64,000 nt of DNA from Spirosoma terrae (GCF_010435915.1 NZ_JAAFZH010000003.1:434001-498000); one strand, 5' to 3'; counted from the first letter of the stretch, positions 1 to 9,337 are shown. Notes: generated by a model not told the origin, from the sequence alone. Program-made: numbers and translations.

Positions 1-1037
1 TTGAGAAACCGTTTGGCCATGATTTGAAAACGGCTCAGGAACTCAACGCACTGTTAGGGGGGCTGTTTGCCGAGGAGCAGATTTATCGAATCGACCATTA
101 TCTCGGTAAAGAAACCGTACAGAATATTCTGGCGCTACGTTTTGCCAACTCCTTGTTTGAACCAATCTGGAACCGTCGTTACGTGGAGCATATTCAGATC
201 ACGGCCGCAGAAACGGTGGGTCTGGAAGGCCGGGGAGGATACTATGAAGGATCGGGCGCTTTGCGCGATATGATCCAGAATCACCTGCTTCAGGTGCTTT
301 GTATGGTCGCTACAGAACCGCCAATTAGCTTTGAAGCGAACGAAGTTCGGAACAAGAAAGTAGATGTGCTGAATGCGATCCGCCGAATTCAGCCCGACCA
401 GGTAAACAACGTAGCGGTTCGGGGCCAATATGGTCCGGGTAAAGTAAAAGATAAAGAGATTCCGGGTTATCGGGAGGAAGAAGGAGTCGATCCTAACTCG
501 GCTACCGAAACCTTTGCTGCCGTGAAGCTATTTGTCGATAACTGGCGCTGGGAAAACGTACCATTTTACCTACGTACCGGCAAGTCGATGCCCGAGAAAA
601 CAACGGTCATTACCGTGCAATTCAAACCTGCGCCAAACTATGCCTTTTCGGCAGAAGCAACCAGTACATGGCAGGCTAACCGGTTAATTATCAGTATTCA
701 GCCTGCGATGGATATTCGCCTGCGTTTCCAGGCAAAACGTCCCGGCCAGACACTGGCTATTGATCCGGTTGAAATGGTATTCAGTTATAAAACGGCCTAT
801 GATGGCCAGGAGCCGGAAGCGTACGAGACGTTGTTGCTGGATGCTATGACGGGCGACGCTACGCTGTTTATGCGCGCCGATCAGGTAGAAGCCGCCTGGA
901 AGGTGGTAACTCCGATTATTGAAGCCTGGGGTAGCGAAACACCTACCGATTTCCCCAATTATGAGCCGGGTTCATGGGGCCCTCAGGCCGCTATAGACCT
1001 GATCGAGAAAGACGGTTTCGAGTGGACGACCAAATAA
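1..1037 (+). CDS. zwf: Glucose-6-phosphate 1-dehydrogenase, 5'-truncated by window edge
   Basis: Oxidises glucose 6-phosphate to 6-phosphogluconolactone with NADP+, the first step of the oxidative pentose phosphate pathway (cytoplasm). The reading frame is already open at nucleotide 3 and reads EKPFGHDLKTAQELN, the conserved substrate-binding region that normally lies about 170 residues into the protein, so the true start is upstream of the window; the TTG at 24 is not a start. Next comes RIDHYLGKE, which carries the catalytic His region, and later FYLRTGKSMPEK and the C-terminal G6PDH domain. About 345 residues are visible of a usual 490-510. It is followed after about 120 bp by pgl on the same strand, the next enzyme of the pathway, so the two are likely co-expressed although a large inverted repeat lies between them. 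Confidence 0.97.
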   Translation, partial: EKPFGHDLKTAQELNALLGGLFAEEQIYRIDHYLGKETVQNILALRFANSLFEPIWNRRYVEHIQITAAETVGLEGRGGYYEGSGALRDMIQNHLLQVLCMVATEPPISFEANEVRNKKVDVLNAIRRIQPDQVNNVAVRGQYGPGKVKDKEIPGYREEEGVDPNSATETFAAVKLFVDNWRWENVPFYLRTGKSMPEKTTVITVQFKPAPNYAFSAEATSTWQANRLIISIQPAMDIRLRFQAKRPGQTLAIDPVEMVFSYKTAYDGQEPEAYETLLLDAMTGDATLFMRADQVEAAWKVVTPIIEAWGSETPTDFPNYEPGSWGPQAAIDLIEKDGFEWTTK

Positions 1038-1048
1038 AGTTTGAAAGA

Positions 1049-1127
1049 GTTTTCAGTTTATAGTTTTCAGTAGCTTGCGCCAGATATGTGCTGATGCGTT
1101 AGCTACTGAAAACTATAAACTGAAAAC
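1049..1127. repeat. Intergenic fold-back repeat, 27-bp perfect arms
   Basis: Left arm 1049-1075 and right arm 1101-1127 are perfect reverse complements (27 bp), separated by a 25-nt loop that holds GCGCCAGATA. The arms are built of AT-rich words such as TTTATAGTTTTCAG. Similar words and a related loop occur in the repeat at 3750-3876. It lies between zwf and pgl and has no U-tract typical of an intrinsic terminator. It could act as a transcript stabiliser or be a REP-like element; the function is not known. Confidence 0.85.
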
Positions 1128-1157
1128 TATAAACTTAAGAACTGAAAACGCTTCCTA

Positions 1158-1886
1158 ATGCAACTTATCATTACCAAGAATCCTACTGATCTGGCAAAAA
1201 CGGCCGCTGATTTTATCGCAAATCGGATTAAAGACGTATTGAAAAAGCAGGACCGGTTTACGATTGCCTTGTCGGGAGGTAGTACGCCTAAAGCGCTGCA
1301 TGAACTGTTGGCTAAATCGCCTTATCGTGAGCAGATTCCCTGGGCGCAATTACACGTGTTTTGGGGCGATGAACGCTACGTCCCAATCGACGATGAGCAA
1401 AGCAATGCCGGGATGGCTTACGATACGTTGCTAGGCCATGTTTATACGCCTGAAGATCAGATTCATGTATGGCGTACCGAGTTGGAGCCAGATGCGGCTG
1501 CCGCTGATTACGATCGTGTCCTGCACGAGTATTTTGGGGAAGGTAATGACACAACATTCGATTTGGTGTTGCTGGGTATGGGCGATGACGGACATACGCT
1601 GTCGCTGTTTCCCGGCACCGAAGTCGTTCATGAGAAAATAGCCTGGACAAAGGCTTACTTCCTGACTCAGCAGAATATGTATCGGCTGACGTTAACAGCC
1701 TCCATTGTTAATCGGGCGGCTTGTGTCCTATTTCTGGTAGCGGGTCCTAAAAAAGCCGAACCTCTGAAAGAAGTGCTGGAAGGAGATTATAATCCCGACA
1801 AATACCCATCACAGGAAATCAAGCCAGCCGATGGCGACTTAGTCTGGATGGTTGATGAGAAAGCCGCTGCTTTGCTTAATAAATAA
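1158..1886 (+). CDS. pgl: 6-phosphogluconolactonase
   Basis: Hydrolyses 6-phosphogluconolactone to 6-phosphogluconate, the second step of the oxidative pentose phosphate pathway. The protein has 242 residues, the usual length of the NagB-like DevB/Pgl family. Visible family motifs are the phosphate-binding ALSGGSTPK near residues 37-45, VFWGDERYVP near 70-79, and LLGMGDDGHTLSLFPGT near 137-153 with the catalytic Asp/His region. The ATG at 1158 fits the family start. It follows zwf on the same strand, which supports the role. A strong terminator lies about 90 bp downstream, so zwf-pgl probably end a transcription unit here. The next enzyme, 6-phosphogluconate dehydrogenase, is not in the visible part. 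Confidence 0.96.
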   Translation: MQLIITKNPTDLAKTAADFIANRIKDVLKKQDRFTIALSGGSTPKALHELLAKSPYREQIPWAQLHVFWGDERYVPIDDEQSNAGMAYDTLLGHVYTPEDQIHVWRTELEPDAAAADYDRVLHEYFGEGNDTTFDLVLLGMGDDGHTLSLFPGTEVVHEKIAWTKAYFLTQQNMYRLTLTASIVNRAACVLFLVAGPKKAEPLKEVLEGDYNPDKYPSQEIKPADGDLVWMVDEKAAALLNK

Positions 1887-1976
1887 TCTTACGCTGTAGC
1901 CGGGATGCCCACGTCCGGATAACTGAAGCCTTATTTTTTACATAGTCTAACCGAGTTAGGCTGGTACTAATACAAC

Positions 1977-2010
1977 AGCCCTTGGTCGACGCCAAGGGCT
2001 ATTTCTTTTT
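1977..2010 (+). terminator. Rho-independent terminator after pgl
   Basis: A perfect 9-bp stem (AGCCCTTGG at 1977-1985, CCAAGGGCT at 1992-2000) with a 6-nt loop is followed by ATTTCTTTTT. It sits downstream of pgl and before the convergent GrpB-like gene. Confidence 0.85.
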
Positions 2011-2055
2011 GCGATCGTGTTGATACAATAGATAGATAAGTTAATGATGCATCTG

Positions 2056-2634
2056 TTAAACGCTCTTTCTGTTCTGTCGTTCAATGTCGTTAATTTTTGT
2101 TTGCGACATACCGCCTTGCTCTAGTATTTGTCCGATAAAGCTGCTCTTTCCTTCTATGTATGCATCCATATCGTACGGATGTAGGTCGGCCAGTTGTTTT
2201 TTCAGCAAGGCATATTCATTTACCAGGACCGGGTTATTTCTCAACGCATCTCTGAGAATCAAATGGTTTTCTAACGAAGGAGATCCCGAAACACAGCAAT
2301 ATAGATGGTGACGAGGCCATTTCCGGCTAGTTGGCGTGATAGGAGTGTAGTCGGTCGTAGCCGAAAACGCATACCGATCCTGAATGCCAAGGTCTCCGCG
2401 AAATACGTAGCCTAAGTCGGCGAGTTTGGGGATGATCTTGTTGAACTGGCTTACATCGTCAATAATAATGTCAATATCTATGACTGGTTTGGCGGCCAGC
2501 CCAACAACTGCTGTACTGCCTACATGTTCTATACCCAGAATAAGCCCGCTCAACTGAGCCTCAACTATCTGTTTTAGCTCGTCAAACTGAACCGGCCATT
2601 CTGGATCATAGTCAAGAACTGCTATTTTTTTCAT
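2056..2634 (-). CDS. GrpB family protein (UPF0157, nucleotidyltransferase fold)
   Basis: The protein has 192 residues and matches the GrpB/UPF0157 family, a nucleotidyltransferase-fold group whose substrate is unknown. The N-terminus carries the DYDPEWPVQF signature, then the core motif EHVGSTAVVGLAAKPVIDID near residues 36-55: the GS pair and the D-x-D dyad are the expected nucleotide/metal-binding elements of the fold. The family name comes from historic linkage and does not imply a GrpE-like role. It is convergent with pgl and stands alone; a hairpin at 2678-2710 separates it from trpS upstream. ATG start. The family call is firm, the function is unknown. Confidence 0.85.
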   Translation of the reverse strand: MKKIAVLDYDPEWPVQFDELKQIVEAQLSGLILGIEHVGSTAVVGLAAKPVIDIDIIIDDVSQFNKIIPKLADLGYVFRGDLGIQDRYAFSATTDYTPITPTSRKWPRHHLYCCVSGSPSLENHLILRDALRNNPVLVNEYALLKKQLADLHPYDMDAYIEGKSSFIGQILEQGGMSQTKINDIERQNRKSV

Positions 2635-2664
2635 GGTTAATTGACTACATGAATTCGATACAAG

Positions 2665-2710
2665 TCTTAATATAAAAGCCTATCTAGCTGTAAAAGATCG
2701 CTAGATAGGC
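2665..2710 (-). terminator. Rho-independent terminator after trpS
   Basis: A perfect 11-bp stem (GCCTATCTAGC at 2678-2688 with GCTAGATAGGC at 2700-2710) and an 11-nt loop. Read on the minus strand the stem is followed by TTTTATATTA, as expected for the end of the trpS transcript. Confidence 0.8.
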
Positions 2711-2744
2711 CTTACGTTGCCTATGGGTCTGATAAAACTATTCG

Positions 2745-3722
2745 TTAACTAAATCCTAGTTTTTCACGCACACGGGCAATGGTTTTACTGGCTACTGCCC
2801 GAGCTTTTTCTTCGCCAGCCTGTAGTTCGGCTTCCAAGGCATCGGGGTTGTCAATCGTATAGTAATTGTAACGCTCCCGCTCGGTGGCAAATGTGGTCAG
2901 AATAAGCTCATAAAAAGCTTTCTTGGCTGTGCCATATCCATAATTTCCCCCTTTGTAAAGGCTACGTAACTCTGCTGTTTGCTCGTCACTGGCGATTAAC
3001 GAATAGAGCTGGAACGTAATGTCGGTATCTGGGTTTTTGGGCTCTTCGAGTGGGGTAGAGTCGGATTTGATTTTCTTGATGACCTTCCAAAGCTCATTTT
3101 CGGGCAGAAAAATGTTGATGTAGTTGTTATACGACTTACTCATTTTCTGTCCATCAATGCCCGGAATAGTCATCAACCGATCATCGATCCGGGCTTCTGG
3201 CAACACAAACACCTCGTCGTCGTATTGCCGATTGAAGGTGCTGGCTATATCGCGCGTCATTTCAATATGCTGGCGCTGATCTTTCCCGACAGGAATAATT
3301 TCTGCATCATACAGCAGAATATCGGCAGCCTGCAGTACCGGATACACAAAAAGTCCCGCGTTGATATCCGACAATTTATCCGACTTCTCTTTGAATGACG
3401 TAGCATTATTGAGCATCGGGAACGGTGTAAAGCAGTTCAGATACCAGCATAATTCCGTATGCTCAGCCACGCGCGATTGCCGCCAGAACGTATTTTTAGC
3501 CGTATCCAGTCCAAAGGCCAACCACGTAGCCGCTACCGCCTGAATATATTCATTGCGGGTTGGTCCGTCTTTCAGGGTTGTTAGTGAGTGAAGATCGGCA
3601 ATGAATAGGAAAGACTCATTACCGGGTTGTTTAGATAGCTCAATGGCGGGTTTGATAGCGCCCAGAATGTTGCCCAGATGTGGCCGACCACTGCTTTGAA
3701 TTCCAGTTAATATGCGTGACAT
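2745..3722 (-). CDS. trpS: Tryptophanyl-tRNA synthetase
   Basis: Charges tRNA-Trp with tryptophan (class Ic aminoacyl-tRNA synthetase, cytoplasm). The 325 residues match the usual 320-335. The HIGH-like motif is PHLGN (about residues 14-18) within GRPHLGNILGA; the KMSKS motif KMSKS is near residue 193; the central GKDQRQHIEMTRDIA segment is typical of TrpRS. The start at 3722 gives MSRILTGIQSSG, a standard N-terminus. Upstream lies the large 56-bp fold-back repeat and then maeB, so trpS probably has its own promoter. No T-box was seen, as expected outside Gram-positive bacteria. Confidence 0.97.
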   Translation of the reverse strand: MSRILTGIQSSGRPHLGNILGAIKPAIELSKQPGNESFLFIADLHSLTTLKDGPTRNEYIQAVAATWLAFGLDTAKNTFWRQSRVAEHTELCWYLNCFTPFPMLNNATSFKEKSDKLSDINAGLFVYPVLQAADILLYDAEIIPVGKDQRQHIEMTRDIASTFNRQYDDEVFVLPEARIDDRLMTIPGIDGQKMSKSYNNYINIFLPENELWKVIKKIKSDSTPLEEPKNPDTDITFQLYSLIASDEQTAELRSLYKGGNYGYGTAKKAFYELILTTFATERERYNYYTIDNPDALEAELQAGEEKARAVASKTIARVREKLGFS

Positions 3723-3749
3723 AATGTTAGTCTATAGTTTTCAGCTTAT

Positions 3750-3876
3750 AGTTTATGGTTTATAGTTTATGGTTTATACGGGGCCGCCCGAGCGGTGGCT
3801 GACGCGTAAGCAAGTATCTGGCGTCAGCCACCGCTCGGGCGGCCCCGTATAAACCATAAACTATAAACCATAAACT
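3750..3876. repeat. Large intergenic fold-back repeat, 56-bp perfect arms
   Basis: Arms 3750-3805 and 3821-3876 are perfect reverse complements over 56 bp with a 15-nt loop. The outer half is AT-rich, repeating TTTATAGTTTATGG; the inner half is GC-rich (GGGGCCGCCCGAGCGGTGGC). The inner end reads ACGCCAGATACTTGCTTACG on the minus strand, related to the loop of the repeat at 1049-1127. It fills the gap between maeB and trpS. A transcript through it would form a very stable hairpin; on the minus strand it could insulate trpS from maeB. Confidence 0.9.
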
Positions 3877-3902
3877 GGAAACTGAAAACTGAACCCTGAA
3901 AA

Positions 3903-6170
3903 CTATTTTCCTTGTGCTTCTACTACGGCAATGGCTACCATATTGACAATTTCGCGCTCCGATGAGCCTAACTGTAGTACGTACACGGGTTTGCGAATGC
4001 CAAGTAGAATAGGCCCGATAGCATCGAAACCAGCTGCTTCCGACATTAAGTTATAAGCAATGTTGGCTGCCGACAGGTTCGGGAAGATAAGCGTATTGGC
4101 CCCTTCGCCTACGAGTTTGCTAAACGGGTGATTTTGCTGAAGTAATTCTGTGTTGAACGCCAGGTGAGCCTGGATTTCGCCATCGACAACCAGGTCAGGA
4201 TGTTTCCGTTGCAGAATCTCAACTGCGCGATTCATCTTTTCCGCATCCTCGCCTTTAGCGCTACCGAAGTTCGAATAGGTGACCAGCGCAATACGAGGTT
4301 TGATGTTAAATCGCTCCACCGTTTTAGCGGTCATCTCCGTGATTTCAACGATTTCTTCGGCTGTTGGATTGAAATTTACGGTGGTGTCAGAGAAAAATAG
4401 CGGTCCGCGCTTGGTCAGCAGGATGTACATACCGGCTACTTTCTGTACACCCGGCTCTTTCCCAATCACTTGCAGGGCAGGCCGGATGGTATCTGGATAG
4501 CTACGTGTCAGACCCGATATAAGTGCGTCAGCTTCACCTGTTTCGACCATCATGGCACCAAAGTAATTCCGGTAATACATCATTTTCCGGGCCTCGGTCG
4601 CGTTTACTCCTTTCCGTTTACGCTTTTCGAAGTAGACGTTGGCAAAGCGCTCGATCAGCTCATTTTGCTCCGGGGCGCGGGGATCGATGATTGGAATAGT
4701 ACCCAGGTCCAGGCTATTATCCTTGATGATCTGCTGAATTTTCGACGTTTCTCCCAACAGAATAGGATAGGCGATGCCTTCGTCGCGAACTTGTTGGGCT
4801 GCCTTTAATACTTTGAGGTTTTCAGCATCGGCAAAAACAACTCGTTTCGGATTCGATTTGGCCTTGGTCAGAATCACGCGCGAAATCTGGTTGTCCTGGC
4901 CCAGTCGTCGAGCAAGCTGCTGTTCGTAGGCTTCCCAGTCGGTGATCGGTTGACGCGCGACGCCCGATTCGATAGCGGCTTTGGCTACGGCGGGTGCTAC
5001 GGTGGCTAACAGACGAGGATCTACCGGCTTTGGCAGAATGTATTTCCGGCTGAAGACCATGTTATCTTCTCCGTAAGCCAGGTTTACGATGTCTGGTACC
5101 GGCTTCTTGGCCAGTTCGGCCAGTGCGTAGGTCGCTGCCAGCTTCATGGCTTCGTTGATTTCGGTAGCCCGAACGTCGAGCGCCCCCCGGAAAATGTAGG
5201 GGAAACCCAGTACGTTATTCACCTGGTTAGGATAATCCGAACGACCGGTTGCCATAATGATATCTGGCCGGGAAGCCATAGCATCATCGTAGTTGATCTC
5301 AGGATTCGGGTTAGCCATGGCGAAAACGATAGCATCTTTGGCCATCGAGCGAATCAAATCCTGGCTTACGATATTTCCTTTTGACAGACCGACAAATACG
5401 TCGGCACCGACAAATGCTTGTTCTAAGGTGTTAATATCACGACTGGTTGCAAAAGGCCGCATGATATCGCCAAGATCAGTGCGGTCGGTACGTAGCGGGC
5501 CATTGACGTCAAACATCACGATATTTTCCAGCTTTGCACCTAACGCTACGTACTGGCGAGCACAGGAAATGGCTGCTGCCCCAGCACCCAGAAATACGAA
5601 CTGTGCCGTTTCGATCTTCTTGCCGACTAATTCAAGCGCATTGAGCAGCGCTGCCGCACTAACAATCGCTGTTCCGTGCTGATCGTCGTGCATGACCGGT
5701 ATGTTCATCTCACGCTTGAGCCGTTCTTCGATTTCGAAACACTCAGGCGCTTTAATGTCTTCGAGGTTAACACCACCAAAAGTAGGTTCAAGAATCTTGA
5801 CTGTTCGGGCAAATTCGTCGATGTCTTTTGTATTTAGCTCAATATCGAATACGTCGATATCCGCATAAATCTTAAAGAGCAGCCCTTTGCCTTCCATGAC
5901 AGGCTTACTGGCCGATGCACCAATGTCGCCAAGGCCCAGTACGGCTGTTCCGTTGCTGATAACGGCTACCAGGTTGCCTTTGGCAGTGTATTTATAAGCG
6001 TCGTCGGGGTTCGCTTCAATAGCCAGACACGGTTCTGCTACACCTGGTGAGTAGGCCAGAGAGAGGTCGCGCTGGGTGCTGTATTCTTTGGTCGGGATGA
6101 CTTCAAGTTTACCCGGACGGCCCTTTGCGTGGTAATCAAGGGCATCTTCACGCCGGATTTTTTGCTGCAT
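3903..6170 (-). CDS. maeB: NADP-dependent malic enzyme with phosphotransacetylase-like C-terminus
   Basis: Decarboxylates malate to pyruvate with NADP+ reduction. The 755 residues are the usual length for the MaeB-type fusion. Residues about 1-400 are the malic enzyme: [11 protein letters not shown] and the SPGVAEPC motif near 40-48, then [17 protein letters not shown] with the catalytic Lys region, and the Rossmann motif [12 protein letters not shown] near 192-203. Residues about 425-755 are a PTA-like domain ([13 protein letters not shown], then [18 protein letters not shown]), which in this family is usually regulatory, responding to acetyl-CoA, rather than catalytic. ATG start. Upstream is a 117-bp gap to ribF, so it may be a separate unit. 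Downstream lies the 56-bp fold-back repeat. Confidence 0.95.
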   Translation of the reverse strand: MQQKIRREDALDYHAKGRPGKLEVIPTKEYSTQRDLSLAYSPGVAEPCLAIEANPDDAYKYTAKGNLVAVISNGTAVLGLGDIGASASKPVMEGKGLLFKIYADIDVFDIELNTKDIDEFARTVKILEPTFGGVNLEDIKAPECFEIEERLKREMNIPVMHDDQHGTAIVSAAALLNALELVGKKIETAQFVFLGAGAAAISCARQYVALGAKLENIVMFDVNGPLRTDRTDLGDIMRPFATSRDINTLEQAFVGADVFVGLSKGNIVSQDLIRSMAKDAIVFAMANPNPEINYDDAMASRPDIIMATGRSDYPNQVNNVLGFPYIFRGALDVRATEINEAMKLAATYALAELAKKPVPDIVNLAYGEDNMVFSRKYILPKPVDPRLLATVAPAVAKAAIESGVARQPITDWEAYEQQLARRLGQDNQISRVILTKAKSNPKRVVFADAENLKVLKAAQQVRDEGIAYPILLGETSKIQQIIKDNSLDLGTIPIIDPRAPEQNELIERFANVYFEKRKRKGVNATEARKMMYYRNYFGAMMVETGEADALISGLTRSYPDTIRPALQVIGKEPGVQKVAGMYILLTKRGPLFFSDTTVNFNPTAEEIVEITEMTAKTVERFNIKPRIALVTYSNFGSAKGEDAEKMNRAVEILQRKHPDLVVDGEIQAHLAFNTELLQQNHPFSKLVGEGANTLIFPNLSAANIAYNLMSEAAGFDAIGPILLGIRKPVYVLQLGSSEREIVNMVAIAVVEAQGK

Positions 6171-6287
6171 AACAGTTCGGTTGATGATAAATCGCGTAGT
6201 GCGGTTTGGAAGGCGAAGGTACGGAAAATAGATGAGCAGGATTTAGTTGACCGCTAAGAAACCAACGCTTTGTTATTATTCACTAAC

Positions 6288-7217
6288 TCACATTTGTAGA
6301 ATGTTTCGAGCGGCTTCTTCATCATACTTTAGCTGGGTAACCAGCGCTGGCAAACCATCGAATTTTTGCTCAGGACGGAGAAAGTCGCGGAACAATAGCG
6401 TCATGTGTTCGCCGTAAATATCCTTATCGAAATCAAAAATGTAGGTTTCGATAGTCTGGTACGTTCCGGCTACGGTTGGTCGGAAGCCAATATTCAACAT
6501 GCCGCCATATGTCTGACCGGCATGAATGACGTCAACGGCATAAACGCCATTGGCCGGAACCAATTTAATGGGATCATCGACCTGTAGATTGGCCGTTGGA
6601 TAGCCGATAGTACGTCCAAGCTGCTGTCCTTTTATGACCGTACCGGTAAGATTATACTCACGGCCCAGGAATAGATTTGCGGTATGTATGTTGCCTTCCT
6701 GAAGGGCAGCTCTGATTTTTGATGAACTGACCCCAACTTCCTCTACATCCTGGCGCGGAATTTCTTCTACCTCAAAACCATACTCATCCTGGTGCGCCTG
6801 AATGTAATCGAATCCGCCTTCTCGGTCGCGCCCAAACCGATGGTCATAACCAATGACCAGCTTGCTGGTACCGATTTTCTCGATCAGAATCTGGCGGATA
6901 TACTGTTCGGAGGTTAACTCAGAGAACGACCGGGTGAACGGAATAACGACCAGGTGATTAACCCCTGCCTGCTCAATCAGTTCAATTTTTTCATCTAACG
7001 TAGTGAGCAGTTTTAGATCCTGACTATCGTTGGAAACGACCGTGCGTGGATGGGGCCAATACGTAATAAGTACCGACTCGCCACCACTGTTTTGTGCCAC
7101 TTCGGTTAAGCGCGACAGGATTTTCTGGTGGCCCAGATGGACTCCGTCGAATGTACCACTGGTAACAACAGCGTTAGCAAGCGGAGAAATATCGTCGAGA
7201 CCGCGATGAACTATCAT
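6288..7217 (-). CDS. ribF: Bifunctional riboflavin kinase / FAD synthetase
   Basis: Makes FMN from riboflavin and then FAD. The 309 residues match RibF. The N-terminal adenylyltransferase domain has GTFDGVHLGHQKIL (about residues 22-35) with the HxGH nucleotidyl-transferase signature, and later GYDHRFGRDREGG (about 123-135). The C-terminal flavokinase domain has GRTIGYPTANL near 201-211 and NGVYAVDV. It overlaps truB by 4 nt (ATGA at 7214-7217), so the two are translationally coupled; the truB-ribF pair is common in bacteria. ATG start. Confidence 0.97.
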   Translation of the reverse strand: MIVHRGLDDISPLANAVVTSGTFDGVHLGHQKILSRLTEVAQNSGGESVLITYWPHPRTVVSNDSQDLKLLTTLDEKIELIEQAGVNHLVVIPFTRSFSELTSEQYIRQILIEKIGTSKLVIGYDHRFGRDREGGFDYIQAHQDEYGFEVEEIPRQDVEEVGVSSSKIRAALQEGNIHTANLFLGREYNLTGTVIKGQQLGRTIGYPTANLQVDDPIKLVPANGVYAVDVIHAGQTYGGMLNIGFRPTVAGTYQTIETYIFDFDKDIYGEHMTLLFRDFLRPEQKFDGLPALVTQLKYDEEAARNILQM

Positions 7218-7942
7218 AAAGTTGGAGAAATGGCTGAACGGTACGTAGTGATAAAGCTGTCGAGACTATCGGCGTCTTCAATTCGAAAATTGCCAATTCG
7301 GGTTCTGCGAAGGCTACTCATATAAGCACCATTGTTAAGCAATAGGCCCAGATCACGTACTAGACTACGAATATAGGTTCCTTTTGAACAAACGATACGG
7401 AAATCAACTTCCGGAAACCGATCGGTATTGACCTCAAAAACCGATACCGTAACCTGGCGCGATTTAATACCGCCGGGAATACCTTCGGCACTTTCACCGC
7501 GTCTGGCTTTTTCATACAAACGCTCACCGTTTACACGTACTGCCGAATAGATAGGCGGAACCTGAAGAATATCGCCCGTGAGCTTAGTGGCTGCTTCCTT
7601 TATTTGTTCCGGGGTTATTCCCGACGTATCAAACTCGGCATCGAAAGCGGTTTCCAGATCAACTGAAGGGGTGGTTTTACCGAACACGAGGGTGCCCGTA
7701 TATTCTTTTTCCTGAGCCTGGTATTGATCGATCTGTTTGGTCATTTTACCCGTACAAAGTATCAGAAGGCCCGTAGCGAGTGGATCGAGCGTACCGGCAT
7801 GGCCTATTTTTTTGAACTTACAGGCATACTTAAGCTTGTTGGCTACGTCGAAAGACGTCCAGGTAAGCGGTTTGTCAATCAGAATGACCTGACCGGGATC
7901 CGTCTGACCGGAGGATTGGGGTGATGCGGTTTGTTGAGACAC
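7214..7942 (-). CDS. truB: tRNA pseudouridine synthase B
   Basis: Makes pseudouridine 55 in the T loop of tRNAs. It shows the TruB signature [19 protein letters not shown] near the N-terminus and [19 protein letters not shown], whose Asp in GTLDPLATG is the catalytic nucleophile; C-terminal [15 protein letters not shown] is also conserved. The frame is open to a TTG at 7966, but that adds MCLLCFCF, unlike family members; the GTG at 7942 gives [13 protein letters not shown], a more natural N-terminus, and was chosen (242 residues). It overlaps ribF by 4 nt and lies downstream of uppP, an order known from other Bacteroidota. Confidence 0.94.
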   Translation of the reverse strand: MSQQTASPQSSGQTDPGQVILIDKPLTWTSFDVANKLKYACKFKKIGHAGTLDPLATGLLILCTGKMTKQIDQYQAQEKEYTGTLVFGKTTPSVDLETAFDAEFDTSGITPEQIKEAATKLTGDILQVPPIYSAVRVNGERLYEKARRGESAEGIPGGIKSRQVTVSVFEVNTDRFPEVDFRIVCSKGTYIRSLVRDLGLLLNNGAYMSSLRRTRIGNFRIEDADSLDSFITTYRSAISPTL

Positions 7943-8027
7943 GAAACAAAAGCAAAGAAGGCACAAAGATACGGCAAGATTCTTCCCGTGGTCTTTATGC
8001 CTCTTGAAGTATTACTGTAATACGGTA

Positions 8028-8873
8028 TTAAATAACGTCCAGCTTAACGCCAGCTGCTACTAAGCCTAATAGAATCAGCCCTAAAATGATGCGGTAATAA
8101 CCAAATACTTTAAAGCCGTATTTATTCAAAAAACCGACAAACCCACGAATGGCCAGCATACCCACAACGAATGCAATCGCGTTGCCAATAAGTAGTGTCT
8201 GGTAATCGGAAGGCTGAAGGAGCTTATAGGTTTTCAGTAATTTGTAGCTAGAAGCCGCAGCCATGGTTGGCACAGCCAGAAAGAACGAAAACTCGGCGGC
8301 CTGCGTGCGGGTGAGTCCCTGAAACATACCACCAATAATAGTGGCCGCCGACCGCGATACGCCCGGAATCATGGCAATGCACTGGAAAAAACCGATTCGA
8401 ATGGCATCGGGAACCGTTACGTCGCCGTCTTTGGGTTGCCGATTCACGATTCGGTCGATGAATACCAGAATAATGCCGCCTACTAATAACGTAATGGCTA
8501 CAACCACCACGTTTTCGAGCAGAGAATCGATAAAGTCATTGAGCAGGAAGCCGATGACAGCAGCAGGCAGAAAGGCAATGAAAATTTTACTGTAGAAATC
8601 CAGCATAGGTTGCCATTTCGGGGGAAACGACTGTAGGTAGCTGGGAACCTTAAAGTTGCCGGAATAAGCACTGGTCATAAAACGCCGGTGATATAGGACC
8701 AGCACCGACAGGATACACCCAAATTGAACGTCGACCGTGTAGAGCTTTGTGAATTCATCACTGGCTATGCCTGCCAGCGACGAATAAATAATCATGTGGC
8801 CTGTTGACGAGATTGGCAGAAACTCTGTTAATCCCTCAATAATAGCCAGCGCAATAGCGTGAATTAGATCCAT
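8028..8873 (-). CDS. uppP: Undecaprenyl-diphosphatase (BacA/UppP)
   Basis: Integral membrane enzyme that removes a phosphate from undecaprenyl pyrophosphate, recycling the lipid carrier for peptidoglycan and polysaccharide synthesis and giving low-level bacitracin resistance. The 281 residues have several membrane segments. The two active-site motifs are clear: EGLTEFLPISSTGHMII at about 14-30 and PGVSRSAATIIGGM at about 168-181. It is grouped with ftsX and DUF3098 upstream and truB-ribF downstream, an arrangement typical of Bacteroidota. The exopolysaccharide cluster at 52-64 kb presumably depends on the same carrier. ATG start. Confidence 0.97.
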   Translation of the reverse strand: MDLIHAIALAIIEGLTEFLPISSTGHMIIYSSLAGIASDEFTKLYTVDVQFGCILSVLVLYHRRFMTSAYSGNFKVPSYLQSFPPKWQPMLDFYSKIFIAFLPAAVIGFLLNDFIDSLLENVVVVAITLLVGGIILVFIDRIVNRQPKDGDVTVPDAIRIGFFQCIAMIPGVSRSAATIIGGMFQGLTRTQAAEFSFFLAVPTMAAASSYKLLKTYKLLQPSDYQTLLIGNAIAFVVGMLAIRGFVGFLNKYGFKVFGYYRIILGLILLGLVAAGVKLDVI

Positions 8874-8888
8874 TAATAGTAGCTAGTA

Positions 8889-8979
8889 GTTTATAGTTTG
8901 TGGCGAGTCGTTCATCTATATCGGACAAACTTACGGCATGGCCTCTCAAACGACAAGCCGTCTACCACAAACTATAAAC
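8889..8979. repeat. Intergenic inverted repeat, 15-bp perfect arms
   Basis: GTTTATAGTTTGTGG at 8889-8903 and its exact reverse complement at 8965-8979 flank 61 nt; a flanking CTAGTA/TACTAG extends the symmetry imperfectly. The arm contains the TTTATAGTTT word also found in the repeats at 1049 and 3750, but the interior is unrelated. It fills the gap between DUF3098 and uppP. Function unknown. Confidence 0.65.
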
Positions 8980-9004
8980 CTTACTAGTTATCCCCGATAA
9001 ATAA

Positions 9005-9337
9005 TTAGGCCTTTGGTTTGGCAAGAATGGCAAAAAATTCGAGTACGAAGCCGCCCATTACCACAATTGGGCCTAAGGTTAAGCCAAGGAAACCAAAGCC
9101 GAATTCTTCCTTATCGAGACTCATAATAAAAAAACCGCTTAGAATAACGGCAATACCAATAACCATCATGACATAATTCTGACGGCCAAAGGGAAGTGCT
9201 GCTGCATTGTCGCGACGAACGGTTTCTCCGATAGGCATCCGGGTAGTTTTGGCTGCGGGAGTAGTAGTGACCGGAGCCTTCTTTGCTGGTTCTTCACGCG
9301 TTAGCGTTGCTGAACTATATGGTTTGTCTTTTGCCAT
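9005..9337 (-). CDS. DUF3098 family membrane protein
   Basis: The 110-residue protein has a polar N-terminal tail of about 45 residues rich in Lys, Thr and Pro, then two membrane segments (about residues 53-72, MMVIGIAVILSGFFIM, and 84-105, ending in LEFFAILAKPKA). The FGRQNYVMMVIGIAVI and DKEEFGFGFLGL motifs match DUF3098, a small Bacteroidota family that sits beside ftsX and uppP. The function has not been established; linkage to ftsX suggests a role in the cell envelope or division. It lies 95 bp downstream of ftsX and 131 bp upstream of uppP on the same strand. Confidence 0.85.
   Translation of the reverse strand: MAKDKPYSSATLTREEPAKKAPVTTTPAAKTTRMPIGETVRRDNAAALPFGRQNYVMMVIGIAVILSGFFIMSLDKEEFGFGFLGLTLGPIVVMGGFVLEFFAILAKPKA

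Noticed and set aside
24-1037. TTG at 24 as the start of zwf
   Set aside because: The frame is open upstream and already reads the conserved EKPFGHDL from nucleotide 3, so the gene begins before the window.
1312-1650. Long antisense ORFs inside pgl and other genes
   Set aside because: Antisense frames in pgl, truB, hisD and the CusA-like gene are stop-free by codon bias and show no protein features.
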